From NCBI GenBank assembly GCA_963776195.1, contig CAVZMO010000051.1, positions 8,534-72,533 of the forward strand: DNA of 64,000 nt, given 5' to 3'. Numbering within the stretch: the stretch's first letter is position 1; every line of letters begins with the position of its first letter. Positions 44,163-52,782 of this stretch are shown one piece after another. The stretch is from CAVZMO01 sp963776195 (GTDB lineage: Bacteria; Nitrospirota; Thermodesulfovibrionia; Thermodesulfovibrionales; SM23-35). Made by a program: the position numbers and the translations under genes. The notes beneath the pieces are model-generated. The model had not been told where the DNA came from. It made no database searches and saw only the letters and a program-made list of their open reading frames with translations.

Positions 44163-44562
44163 TGGAAGATTATTCGGAAGGCCTGCGAACCAAAGAAAGG
44201 CGCTCTTAAAAGGACTCGTGACCTCTCTCCTTGAGCACGAGAGGATAGAGACTACCGTTGCAAAAGCAAAAGAGGCGAGAAAGATCGCGGAGAAGGTTAT
44301 AACGCTGGGCATTAGAGGCGATTTGCACGCTAAACGGCTCGCTTTTTCCTATCTCTCCAGCAGGACAGTGGTTTCAAAACTTTTTAGCGAGATAGCCCCC
44401 AGATTTTCAGGGAGGAACGGCGGTTACTTGAGAATTGTACATACAAGAAATCGTGTAAACGATTCTGCCCCGATGGCCGTGCTCGAGTTTATCGATTACG
44501 AGAATATAAGGAAATCGAAGGAAACAAAGGATGAGAAAAAAGAGAGAGAGAAGTCAAAATAA
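44146..44562 (+). CDS. rplQ: Ribosomal protein L17
   Basis: 138 residues from ATG 44146 (MRHKVDGRLFGRPANQRKAL), with GGAGG 11 nt upstream inside the rpoA end. It is the last gene of the superoperon. A lysine/glutamate-rich C-terminal extension (KSKETKDEKKEREKSK) follows the usual core. Confidence 0.97.
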   Translation: MRHKVDGRLFGRPANQRKALLKGLVTSLLEHERIETTVAKAKEARKIAEKVITLGIRGDLHAKRLAFSYLSSRTVVSKLFSEIAPRFSGRNGGYLRIVHTRNRVNDSAPMAVLEFIDYENIRKSKETKDEKKEREKSK

Positions 44563-44584
44563 GCTCTGCAAATAAAACGATGAG

Positions 44585-44622
44585 AAATGAGAAGCGAAAA
44601 CATGTTCCTTCTCATTTTTTAT
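44585..44622 (+). terminator. Intrinsic terminator after rplQ
   Basis: AAATGAGAAG pairs perfectly with CTTCTCATTT around a 13-nt loop, followed by TTTATTTTTAT. It ends the ribosomal superoperon. Confidence 0.9.
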
Positions 44623-44656
44623 TTTTATAATATATCAAAAAAGAATATCAATTAAG

Positions 44657-44768
44657 AATCCCCACTTTAGCAAAGGGGGGTAAGGGGGGATTTAAAAATG
44701 ATATGGCATCTGGCATCATTGCGGATCATAAAATCTCCCCTATCCCCTCTTTTCCAAAGAGGGGAATT
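44657..44768. repeat. Inverted pair of C/G-run repeats
   Basis: CCCCACTTTAGCAAAGGGGG followed by TAAGGGGGGATTT (44660-44692) is answered by AAATCTCCCCTATCCCCTCT and TTTCCAAAGAGGGGA (44731-44765) in inverted orientation. Similar AATCCCCCC/AAAGGGGGG-type elements recur in environmental genomes, and related pieces lie inside the activase gene. It occupies the gap between the terminator and galE. Confidence 0.6.
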
Positions 44769-44809
44769 TTTTGAGAAATCAGGAACAATAGAAAGAAGAA
44801 GTTCTAAAT

Positions 44810-45781
44810 ATGAAAATCCTTGTTACGGGCGGAGCTGGGTATATCGGGAGCCACATTGTTAAGGCCCTCGGCGAAAATGGATATGATATCATTGTCTTCG
44901 ACAACCTTTCCTATGGGCATGAGTGGGCCTTGCTCTATGGGAAATTAGTGAAAGGCGACCTGGCCGACAAGAAGCTTCTCGACTCTGTTTTTGACGCTGA
45001 GAAATTTGATGCCGTTATTCACATGGCGGCATTTGTTGTTGTGGATGAGTCAATCAGAGAGCCTATAAAATATTACGGGAACAACTTTGTGAATGCGCTC
45101 AATCTCCTGGAGATATGTTTAAAACACAAGGTGAACAAATTTATCTTCTCCTCTACGGCAGCGGTATACGGAATTCCGGAAAAATCCCTTGTTACAGAGG
45201 ATATGCCTCTGCTCCCGATTAATCCTTACGGTGCGTCGAAAGTAATGGTAGAGCGCGTCCTCGGTGATGTCAGCATGGTTAATGACTTCAAGTATGTATC
45301 GCTCAGATACTTTAACGTTGCAGGCGCCGACCGGCTTTCAAGGATCGGCCAAGCCAGAAAGGATGCTACGCATCTCATTACCATGTCATTGAAGACGGCA
45401 CTTGGGAAAAATGATCATCTTAATATTTTCGGAACAGACTATCCCACTCCGGACAGTACATGCATACGAGATTATATTCACGTGGATGATCTTTCTGCTG
45501 CCCACCTCCTTGCCCTCGAATATCTCGCCGCAGGCGGAAGCAGCAGGATATACAACTGCGGGTATGGACATGGTTATTCCGTCAAAGAAGTTGTTGATAA
45601 GGTAAAGGATATCACCGGAATCGACTTCCCTGTTAGGTATGTTGACAGAAGGCCGGGAGATCCGCCCGCACTTGTTGCCGATGCATCAAGGATCCGGAAA
45701 GAACTGGGTTGGACTCCGCAACATGACGACCTTGGTTACATTATAAAAACGGCCTGGGAGTGGGAAAAGAAAGTAAATTAA
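44810..45781 (+). CDS. galE: UDP-glucose 4-epimerase
   Basis: SDR-family epimerase interconverting UDP-glucose and UDP-galactose. Rossmann motif GGAGYIGSH at 7-15; YGASK catalytic motif near 145 (NPYGASKVM). 323 residues. It may supply sugar for surface glycans. Stop TAA overlaps the convergent yraN stop within TTAA. Confidence 0.95.
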   Translation: MKILVTGGAGYIGSHIVKALGENGYDIIVFDNLSYGHEWALLYGKLVKGDLADKKLLDSVFDAEKFDAVIHMAAFVVVDESIREPIKYYGNNFVNALNLLEICLKHKVNKFIFSSTAAVYGIPEKSLVTEDMPLLPINPYGASKVMVERVLGDVSMVNDFKYVSLRYFNVAGADRLSRIGQARKDATHLITMSLKTALGKNDHLNIFGTDYPTPDSTCIRDYIHVDDLSAAHLLALEYLAAGGSSRIYNCGYGHGYSVKEVVDKVKDITGIDFPVRYVDRRPGDPPALVADASRIRKELGWTPQHDDLGYIIKTAWEWEKKVN

Positions 45782-46134
45782 ACTTCAAAGGCGTCTATAA
45801 TATGTTCGATCGACTTTTTGCCGTTATGAACACAGGAGATACTGATGACGTCGAATCTGACAGCAAATTCTTGCCGCTGTTTCTTCAAATAGAGTAAGGC
45901 CAAATTCTTCAATTTCTTTCTTTTGTTTCGATTCACTGCTTCGAAGGGATAACCGAAGGTGTCATTTGCCCTCGTCTTAACTTCCACAAAGACTATGGTG
46001 TCACCGTCTTTCGCAATAATATCGACCTCGCCGATATTGGTCTTATAGTTTCTTGCGATGATGGTGTAGTCTCTTTTCTTGAGGAACTTTACTGCGAGTT
46101 CTTCTCCCTCACTGCCAAGGGTAAATGTTTTCAT
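45778..46134 (-). CDS. YraN/UPF0102 family endonuclease-like protein
   Basis: 118 residues; nuclease-fold motif GEVDIIAKDGDTIVFVEVKTR holds the Asp ... Glu-x-Lys set. Function is not firmly established (proposed Holliday-junction or nucleic-acid processing). It overlaps the Toprim gene by 26 nt. Confidence 0.93.
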   Translation of the reverse strand: MKTFTLGSEGEELAVKFLKKRDYTIIARNYKTNIGEVDIIAKDGDTIVFVEVKTRANDTFGYPFEAVNRNKRKKLKNLALLYLKKQRQEFAVRFDVISISCVHNGKKSIEHIIDAFEV

Positions 46135-46546
46135 TGCCTTCGAGTCTCTTAAGGAGCTTTGGTATGCCCTCGATATCCTTTATCTCTTTTTGGCAGAGCA
46201 TTTTGAGAAGTTCCCTGAAAGAAGAGAACTCTTCCCAATGCCCTTCGAGATGATGAGACAGGATCCTGTTCAGATCTTCTCCCTTTTTATCCCAGTCAAG
46301 GAGCAGGATAACCCTGTGAAATCTCCGGGCAATGTCATCGCAAAAATCATATAGATTTTTGCCGTTATGAAGCGTGATGACATCACCAATGAGGCCGAGG
46401 CTTCTTAAAGCAGATGCATCCTTTTTGCCTTCAACAATGATAGGGATTCTTTCGTTTATATCGTGTAGGTGTTCGATAATTTCTCTCAGTCGCTCCGCCC
46501 TCTCTATGTCGACGACGGAAGGCATATTTTTCTGTGTATTGATCAT
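46109..46546 (-). CDS. Small Toprim-domain protein
   Basis: 145 residues. Toprim motifs: IIVEGKKDASALRSLG near 36-51, with Glu, then LLLDWDKKGEDL near 96-107 with the DxD. Such stand-alone Toprims resemble RNase M5 or primase-type proteins; role unknown. Followed by yraN. Confidence 0.85.
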   Translation of the reverse strand: MINTQKNMPSVVDIERAERLREIIEHLHDINERIPIIVEGKKDASALRSLGLIGDVITLHNGKNLYDFCDDIARRFHRVILLLDWDKKGEDLNRILSHHLEGHWEEFSSFRELLKMLCQKEIKDIEGIPKLLKRLEGNENIYPWQ

Positions 46547-46587
46547 AATATAGACGTATGATACAAGATAATGCCTGTCATTTACAA

Positions 46588-46639
46588 ATTTGTGATCTGT
46601 GTCACAAATGAATAAAATTTACTGTTGTGATAATATAAT
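46588..46639 (+). promoter_or_regulatory. CRP-type site and -10 for pil operon
   Basis: TGTGA-TCTGTG-TCACA (46591-46606) fits the Crp consensus TGTGA-N6-TCACA, with arms extended to ATTTGTGA/TCACAAAT (46588-46609). TATAAT at 46634-46639 lies downstream with no good -35, as expected for an activator-dependent promoter. Serves pilB-pilB-pilT-pilC-pilS-pilR. The cognate regulator is not known. Confidence 0.65.
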
Positions 46640-46707
46640 CTGATAGGTGATCGAGGCGTATAAAGCTTATTCCGAATGATATTAAGAATGTTCTACATAG
46701 GTTAGAA

Positions 46708-48528
46708 ATGGCGGCGAAATTAGGTCAACTTCTGACAACATCTCAGGTAATAACAGAGGAACAGTTAAAGGAAGCGGTTGGTCTTCAGCGGAGGGAAGGC
46801 GGGAGGCTGGGAACGAACCTTGTGAAATTGGGTTATATAACCGAGGAGAAGCTTGTTACTTTTTTGAGCAAGCAATGGGGTGTCCCTGCGGTGACCCTTT
46901 CCGATTATAAGATTGACCCCTCGGTGTTGAAGCTCATACCCATTGAGATCGCGAGGAAATATTTGATCATACCGGTTGCGAGGGTTGGCGCAACCTTAAC
47001 GATCGCGATGGCAGACCCGTCGAACGTGTTTGTAATAGACGACGTAAAATTTTTGACGGGTTTAAGTGTCGACGTCGTTACGGCGAGTGAATCTTCGATG
47101 CTGCAAGCCATCTCGACATATTACCGTAGCGGCGAAGGGGCGCTGATTGCGCCGAAGAAGGAAGCTGCAAAGGGAGCGGTCAAGTCTATCCATGCAAAAG
47201 ATTATACTCTTTCTGGTGATGAATTAAAGGATGAAGAGGAATTCGCCTCCCGTGATGAAAGCCTGACGGTAGATGTCGATGAATTTGACAAAGTTATTGG
47301 TGAGGCCTTAAGCGATGTGGAAGTGGTTGAGGACCAGGAAGATGATGTTGTAAAAGATGTAGAAAGGCCGATCGTGAAGCTTGTTAACGGAATTCTTATC
47401 AATGCGATAAAAGAGAGGGCAAGTGATGTCCATATCGAGCCGTATGATACTTCGCTCAGGGTTAGGCAAAGAGTGGACGGTGTTATGTATACCGTCATGA
47501 ACTTGCCGGTAAAAATCAAGAGTGCCGTGACCTCGAGACTCAAGATCATGGCAAATCTTGATATAGCAGAGCGCAGACTGCCCCAGGATGGAAGGATTAA
47601 ACTGAAACTCGGTAAAAAAAAGGAGATTGATTTTCGTGTCTCCACCGTTCCTTGCCTTTTTGGAGAAAGAACTGTTCTGAGACTCCTCGACAAATCGAAC
47701 CTTCAGGTTGACCTCACGAAACTTGGATTCGAAGAAGAGAACCTTAAGGATTTCATGACCGCACTGGATAAACCGTATGGAATGATCCTGGTTACCGGCC
47801 CTACCGGTAGCGGAAAGACAACTACGCTTTATTCGGCGCTGCATTATTTGAATAAGATAGGCGTAAATGTGTCAACCGCCGAGGATCCTGTGGAGTATAA
47901 CTTCTTAGGGATCAATCAGGTGCATGTGAAAGAGGACATAGGACTCACATTTGCTGCTGCGCTCAGGTCTTTTCTCAGGCAGGACCCCGATATTATCATG
48001 GTCGGTGAGATCCGTGACTTCGAGACTGCCGAGATATCGGTTAAAGCAGCACTGACGGGACATCTCGTCTTGAGCACTTTACATACAAATGATGCTCCTG
48101 GTACCGTAAGCAGGTTATTGAATATGGGTATTGAACCATTCCTCGTGTCCGCATCGGTTGTTCTGATCGCTTCTCAGCGGCTCGCAAGAGTCATTTGCAC
48201 GTCCTGCAAGGAAGAAGAAAAAGTCCCGGTTACGGCACTCGTTCAGTTAGGTTTTTCAGAAGAAGAGGCGGAATCCGTAAAATGCTATAAGGGCAGAGGT
48301 TGCTCGGCATGTAATAAATCCGGATATAGGGGAAGGATAGCCCTATATGAAGTGATGCCTCTCCGGGACGAAATCAAGGAGATGATTCTCGAAGGGGCAT
48401 CGGCAGATGAACTAAAAAAGACTGCTGTGAGACTCGGAATGCAGACATTGAGAAAGAGCGGTCTTTCCAAAATAAAGAAAGGGCTTACCACTGTTGAAGA
48501 GGTGGTCAGGGTAAGCTTCGGGGATTGA
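46708..48528 (+). CDS. pilB: Type IV pilus assembly ATPase PilB (copy 1)
   Basis: 606-residue GspE/PilB-type ATPase. MshE-type N-domain (1-160); Walker A GPTGSGKTTT near 365; Asp box and Walker B near 425-435 (DPDIIMVGEIRDFETAE); CTSC...CSAC zinc module near 495-535. Powers pilus extension. First 505 nt are nearly identical to copy 2. Confidence 0.95.
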   Translation: MAAKLGQLLTTSQVITEEQLKEAVGLQRREGGRLGTNLVKLGYITEEKLVTFLSKQWGVPAVTLSDYKIDPSVLKLIPIEIARKYLIIPVARVGATLTIAMADPSNVFVIDDVKFLTGLSVDVVTASESSMLQAISTYYRSGEGALIAPKKEAAKGAVKSIHAKDYTLSGDELKDEEEFASRDESLTVDVDEFDKVIGEALSDVEVVEDQEDDVVKDVERPIVKLVNGILINAIKERASDVHIEPYDTSLRVRQRVDGVMYTVMNLPVKIKSAVTSRLKIMANLDIAERRLPQDGRIKLKLGKKKEIDFRVSTVPCLFGERTVLRLLDKSNLQVDLTKLGFEEENLKDFMTALDKPYGMILVTGPTGSGKTTTLYSALHYLNKIGVNVSTAEDPVEYNFLGINQVHVKEDIGLTFAAALRSFLRQDPDIIMVGEIRDFETAEISVKAALTGHLVLSTLHTNDAPGTVSRLLNMGIEPFLVSASVVLIASQRLARVICTSCKEEEKVPVTALVQLGFSEEEAESVKCYKGRGCSACNKSGYRGRIALYEVMPLRDEIKEMILEGASADELKKTAVRLGMQTLRKSGLSKIKKGLTTVEEVVRVSFGD

Positions 48529-48604
48529 AAAATGAAGTCAATGTTTGGGATATCAGCAGCAGGACTGACGACACAGACTTTCAGATGACAATCAAAAAGG
48601 AATT

Positions 48605-50422
48605 ATGGCGGCGAAATTAGGTCAACTTCTGACAACATCTCAGGTAATAACAGAGGAACAGTTAAAGGAAGCGGTTGGTCTTCAGCGGAGGGAAGGCGGG
48701 AGGCTGGGGACGAACCTTGTGAAATTGGGTTATATAACCGAGGAGAAGCTCGTTACTTTTTTGAGCAAGCAATGGGGTGTCCCTGCGGTGATCCTTTCCG
48801 ACTATAAGATTGACCCCTCGGTGTTGAAGCTCATACCCATTGAGATTGCGAGGAAATATTTGATCATACCGGTTGCGAGGGTTGGCGCAACCTTAACGAT
48901 CGCGATGGCAGACCCGTCGAACGTGTTTGTGATAGACGACGTAAAATTTTTGACGGGTTTTAATGTCGACGTTGTTACGGCGAGTGAATCTTCAATACTG
49001 CAAGCCATGTCGACATATTACCGCAGCGGCGAAGGGGCGCTGATTGCGCCGAAGGAGGAAGCTGCAAAGGGAGCGGTCAAGTCTATCCATGCAAAAGATT
49101 ATACTTTTACGGAAGACGACATAAAGGAAGACGAAGTGTCCGCAATGGATGAAGGTGTTACCGTCGATGTCGATGAATTTGATAAGGTTGTTGGAGACGC
49201 CCTGGACAGCGTAGAGACCTACAGTGAAACAGATGATTCAGGGGACTCTGAGGTGGAGGAACCGATCGTAAAGCTCGTTAACGGCATACTCATCAATGCG
49301 ATTAAGGGAGGTGCGAGTGATATCCATATAGAACCTTACGAAAGATCCTTAAGAGTGAGGTATAGAGTAGACGGTGTTCTTTTTAATGCAATGAATCTGC
49401 CTCTCAGAATAAAGAACCCGATAACTTCGAGGCTCAAGATAATGGCGAAGCTCGACATTGCAGAGAGGAGACTCCCGCAGGATGGGAGGATTAAACTCAG
49501 ACTCGGCAAAAAGAAAGAGATAGATTTCCGCGTCTCCGTCCTGCCGTGCCTTTATGGCGAAAAAACGGTTCTCAGGATTCTCGATAAGGCAAACCTTCAA
49601 GTGGATCTCACAAAGCTTGGGTTCGAGGAAGCTGCCCTGAAAAAGTTTATGGATTCCCTGGACAAACCCTATGGCATGATACTCGTTACAGGCCCTACCG
49701 GGAGTGGTAAGACAACAACGCTTTACTCAGCATTGAATTATATTAACAAGCCCGGCATTAATATTATGACCGCCGAAGACCCTGTTGAATATAACTTCTT
49801 AGGGATGAATCAGGTGCAGGTGAAGGAAGAGATCGGCCTCACGTTCGCAGCGTCACTCAGGGCCTTTTTGAGGCAGAGCCCCGATATTATTCTGGTCGGC
49901 GAGATCCGCGATTTTGAGACGGCCGAAATCGCGGTCAAGGCCGCACTGACGGGCCATCTCGTCCTGAGTACACTCCACACGAACGATGCACCGAGCAGTG
50001 TAAGCAGGTTGCTGAATATGGGCATCGAACCGTTTCTTGTATCCGCATCGGTTGTCCTTATCGCCGCCCAGAGGCTTGCCAGAAAGATATGCACCGAATG
50101 CAAGGAAGAGGAGACGTTCCCCGCATCTGCTCTTATACAGTTAGGTTTTTCAAAAGAAGATGCAGAATCTGTAAAATGCTATAAAGGGAAGGGTTGTCCT
50201 GTGTGCAATGGTTCCGGATATAAGGGCAGAATAGCCCTTTACGAAGTCATGCCAGTCGGCAACGAGATCAAAGAGATGGTTCTCGAAGGCGCCTCTGCAG
50301 ACGAATTAAAGAAAACCGCAATCAGATTCGGTATGAAGTCGTTGAGAATGAGCGGCCTCACCAAGGTGGCGGAGGGAGTTACCTCAATAGAAGAGGTGAT
50401 ACGGGTTACATTTGGAGATTAG
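48605..50422 (+). CDS. pilB: Type IV pilus assembly ATPase PilB (copy 2)
   Basis: 605 residues with the same domain order and intact Walker A GPTGSGKTTT, QSPDIILVGEIRDFETAE and CTEC...CPVC zinc module. The first 168 residues differ from copy 1 at only a handful of sites; the remainder has diverged much more. Two intact ATPases suggest either dose or division of labour between pilus and secretion functions. AAGGA precedes the ATG. Confidence 0.95.
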   Translation: MAAKLGQLLTTSQVITEEQLKEAVGLQRREGGRLGTNLVKLGYITEEKLVTFLSKQWGVPAVILSDYKIDPSVLKLIPIEIARKYLIIPVARVGATLTIAMADPSNVFVIDDVKFLTGFNVDVVTASESSILQAMSTYYRSGEGALIAPKEEAAKGAVKSIHAKDYTFTEDDIKEDEVSAMDEGVTVDVDEFDKVVGDALDSVETYSETDDSGDSEVEEPIVKLVNGILINAIKGGASDIHIEPYERSLRVRYRVDGVLFNAMNLPLRIKNPITSRLKIMAKLDIAERRLPQDGRIKLRLGKKKEIDFRVSVLPCLYGEKTVLRILDKANLQVDLTKLGFEEAALKKFMDSLDKPYGMILVTGPTGSGKTTTLYSALNYINKPGINIMTAEDPVEYNFLGMNQVQVKEEIGLTFAASLRAFLRQSPDIILVGEIRDFETAEIAVKAALTGHLVLSTLHTNDAPSSVSRLLNMGIEPFLVSASVVLIAAQRLARKICTECKEEETFPASALIQLGFSKEDAESVKCYKGKGCPVCNGSGYKGRIALYEVMPVGNEIKEMVLEGASADELKKTAIRFGMKSLRMSGLTKVAEGVTSIEEVIRVTFGD

Positions 50423-50476
50423 TATTTCAGGTATTATTAATAATGGAATATAATATCCGTAGATCGGGGTGAAATT

Positions 50477-51571
50477 ATGGCTACGCTTTATGATTTGCTG
50501 AAGATGATGATAGAAAAGGGTGCGTCGGATCTCCATATAACAACGGGCAGTTCACCACGGCTAAGGATCGACGGGAAGCTGGTAAGTGTTGATCACCCGC
50601 AACTGAGTCCTTCTGACACAAAGGCCCTCTGCTATAGCATTCTTACGGACTCACAAAAACACAAATATGAAGAAAACAATGAGCTTGATCTCTCTTTTGG
50701 TGTTAAAGGGTTAAGCAGGTTCAGGGCAAACATCTTCATGCAGAGAGGGGCTGTTGCCGGTGCCTTCAGGACCATACCGTTTGAGATCAGGGGATTCAGG
50801 GACCTCGGCTTGCCTGAAATTGTTAATGAGCTTGTAAAAAAGCCCCGCGGATTGATCCTCGTTACAGGACCGACGGGAAGTGGAAAATCCACTACGCTGG
50901 CTGCTATGGTGGATAGGATAAATTCGGAACGGCAGGAGCACATCATAACTATCGAAGATCCCATAGAATATCTTCATAGCCATAAGAAATGTCTTATCAA
51001 CCAGAGAGAGGTGAGTGCGGATACCGTATCCTTTAAAGCTGCTTTACGATATGTCCTCAGGCAGGACCCCGACGTAGTCCTCATTGGTGAGATGCGCGAC
51101 CTTGAAACTATAGAGGCGGCCCTTACTGTTTCGGAAACGGGACATTTGACGCTTGCTACGCTCCATACAAATTCTGCGGTCCAGACGATAAACCGTGTTA
51201 TCGATGTCTTCCCCCCTCACCAACAGGAGCAGATAAGGGTCCAGTTGTCCTTTGTCCTTGAAGGCATACTTGCCCAGCAGCTCTTGCCTAAGAAGTCCGG
51301 ACGGGGAAGGGTCCTTACTGTCGAGCTTCTGGTGCCGAATCCGGCAATCAGAAATCTGATAAGGGAGGATAAGATCCATCAGATTTATTCGATGATGCAG
51401 ACCGGTCAGGGAAAATTCGGCATGCAGACAATGAACCAGTCATTAATAGACCTTTATTCAAAGGGACTTATATCGTATGAAGATGCTATCGGAAGGTCAC
51501 CGGTGCCCGACGAATTGATCCAAATGATTCAGAAAAGTTCGCCGGGAACCTCAAATAAAGGGAGGGGATAA
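50477..51571 (+). CDS. pilT: Pilus retraction ATPase PilT
   Basis: 364 residues. Walker A GPTGSGKSTT near 134-143, Walker B/Asp box near 194-207 (RQDPDVVLIGEMRDLETIEAAL), and HIS-box LATLHTNSA. Retraction motor for twitching motility. One base from pilC. Confidence 0.97.
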   Translation: MATLYDLLKMMIEKGASDLHITTGSSPRLRIDGKLVSVDHPQLSPSDTKALCYSILTDSQKHKYEENNELDLSFGVKGLSRFRANIFMQRGAVAGAFRTIPFEIRGFRDLGLPEIVNELVKKPRGLILVTGPTGSGKSTTLAAMVDRINSERQEHIITIEDPIEYLHSHKKCLINQREVSADTVSFKAALRYVLRQDPDVVLIGEMRDLETIEAALTVSETGHLTLATLHTNSAVQTINRVIDVFPPHQQEQIRVQLSFVLEGILAQQLLPKKSGRGRVLTVELLVPNPAIRNLIREDKIHQIYSMMQTGQGKFGMQTMNQSLIDLYSKGLISYEDAIGRSPVPDELIQMIQKSSPGTSNKGRG

Positions 51572-52777
51572 ATGGCTAGTGTATTTCAGTGGTCAGGCAA
51601 GACGACCAAGGGTACCATCGAGACAGGCGAAGTAAGCGCTGCATCAAAAGAAGACGTAATCGCTCTCCTGAGGAAAAGGAATATTATCGTCACGATCGTT
51701 ACCGAAAAAGCGGAAAAACCTAAATTTAGTTTTAAAAAGGGAGTTAAGGACAAAGACATCGTTGTCTTCACGAGACAATTTGCTACGATGATAGACGCTG
51801 GGCTTCCCCTTGTGCAGGCCCTCGATATCCTATCGACGCAGGTCGAAAACAAGACACTGGGCAACGCACTCATACAAGTTAAGACCGATGTTGAGTCGGG
51901 CGCGACATACGCGGACGCACTCAAAAAACATCCGAGGATATTCAGTGAACTGTATGTCAACATGGTTGCCGCAGGTGAGGCCGGCGGTATCCTCGATACC
52001 ATTCTCAACAGGCTGGCATCTTACATTGAAAAGGCAATGAAACTCAAAAAGAAGGTTAAAGGTGCAATGGTTTATCCTGGTGTTGTAACGTCGATCGCAG
52101 TTCTGGTAATTGCGGTTATCATGATCTTCGTCGTCCCGACATTTTCAAAGATGTTTGCCCAACTCGGAGGGACGTTGCCGTTGCCGACAAGAATGATTAT
52201 CAATCTTAGTGATTTTATCACGGGAATCGGCGGGTTGATGGTATTCTTAACGGTTGTTGCAATTGTCGTTTTTATCGTTCAGGTGAGAAGGACGGAGAAA
52301 GGGAAATTTGTCACAGACAAAATATTGCTTAGACTACCCATCTTTGGGATGCTTCTCAATAAAGTTGCCGTAGCTAAATTTACGAGAACGCTGGGAACTC
52401 TTGTGAGCAGCGGAGTCCCGATATTGGATGGCCTTGAGATAACGGCAAAGACATCGGGGAATAAAGTAATCGAATATGCCATCATGGATGTCAGGAAGGG
52501 AGTCGTTGGCGGCAAAACCCTTGCTGAACCAATTACAAAATTAAAGGTTTTCCCGCCGATGGTTACCCATATGATAGCAGTAGGAGAGTCAACCGGCGCT
52601 CTTGATTCGATGCTGGCAAAGATCGCCGATTTCTTTGACGATGAAGTTGATAATGCGGTATCAAACCTTACGGCGATGATGGAGCCGATGCTTATGATAT
52701 TTCTCGGGGGTACCGTCGGGTTTATTGTCGTCGCCATGTATCTCCCGATCTTCAAACTGATCACCCTTATAAAATAG
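51572..52777 (+). CDS. pilC: Type IV pilus inner membrane platform PilC
   Basis: 401 residues. Two GspF domains (about 70-190, 270-395) with three main membrane helices. VFTRQFATMIDAGLPLVQAL and FTRTLGTLVSSGVPILDGL are the repeated motifs. It forms the platform that PilB/PilT rotate. Confidence 0.96.
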   Translation: MASVFQWSGKTTKGTIETGEVSAASKEDVIALLRKRNIIVTIVTEKAEKPKFSFKKGVKDKDIVVFTRQFATMIDAGLPLVQALDILSTQVENKTLGNALIQVKTDVESGATYADALKKHPRIFSELYVNMVAAGEAGGILDTILNRLASYIEKAMKLKKKVKGAMVYPGVVTSIAVLVIAVIMIFVVPTFSKMFAQLGGTLPLPTRMIINLSDFITGIGGLMVFLTVVAIVVFIVQVRRTEKGKFVTDKILLRLPIFGMLLNKVAVAKFTRTLGTLVSSGVPILDGLEITAKTSGNKVIEYAIMDVRKGVVGGKTLAEPITKLKVFPPMVTHMIAVGESTGALDSMLAKIADFFDDEVDNAVSNLTAMMEPMLMIFLGGTVGFIVVAMYLPIFKLITLIK

Positions 52778-52782
52778 AAGAG

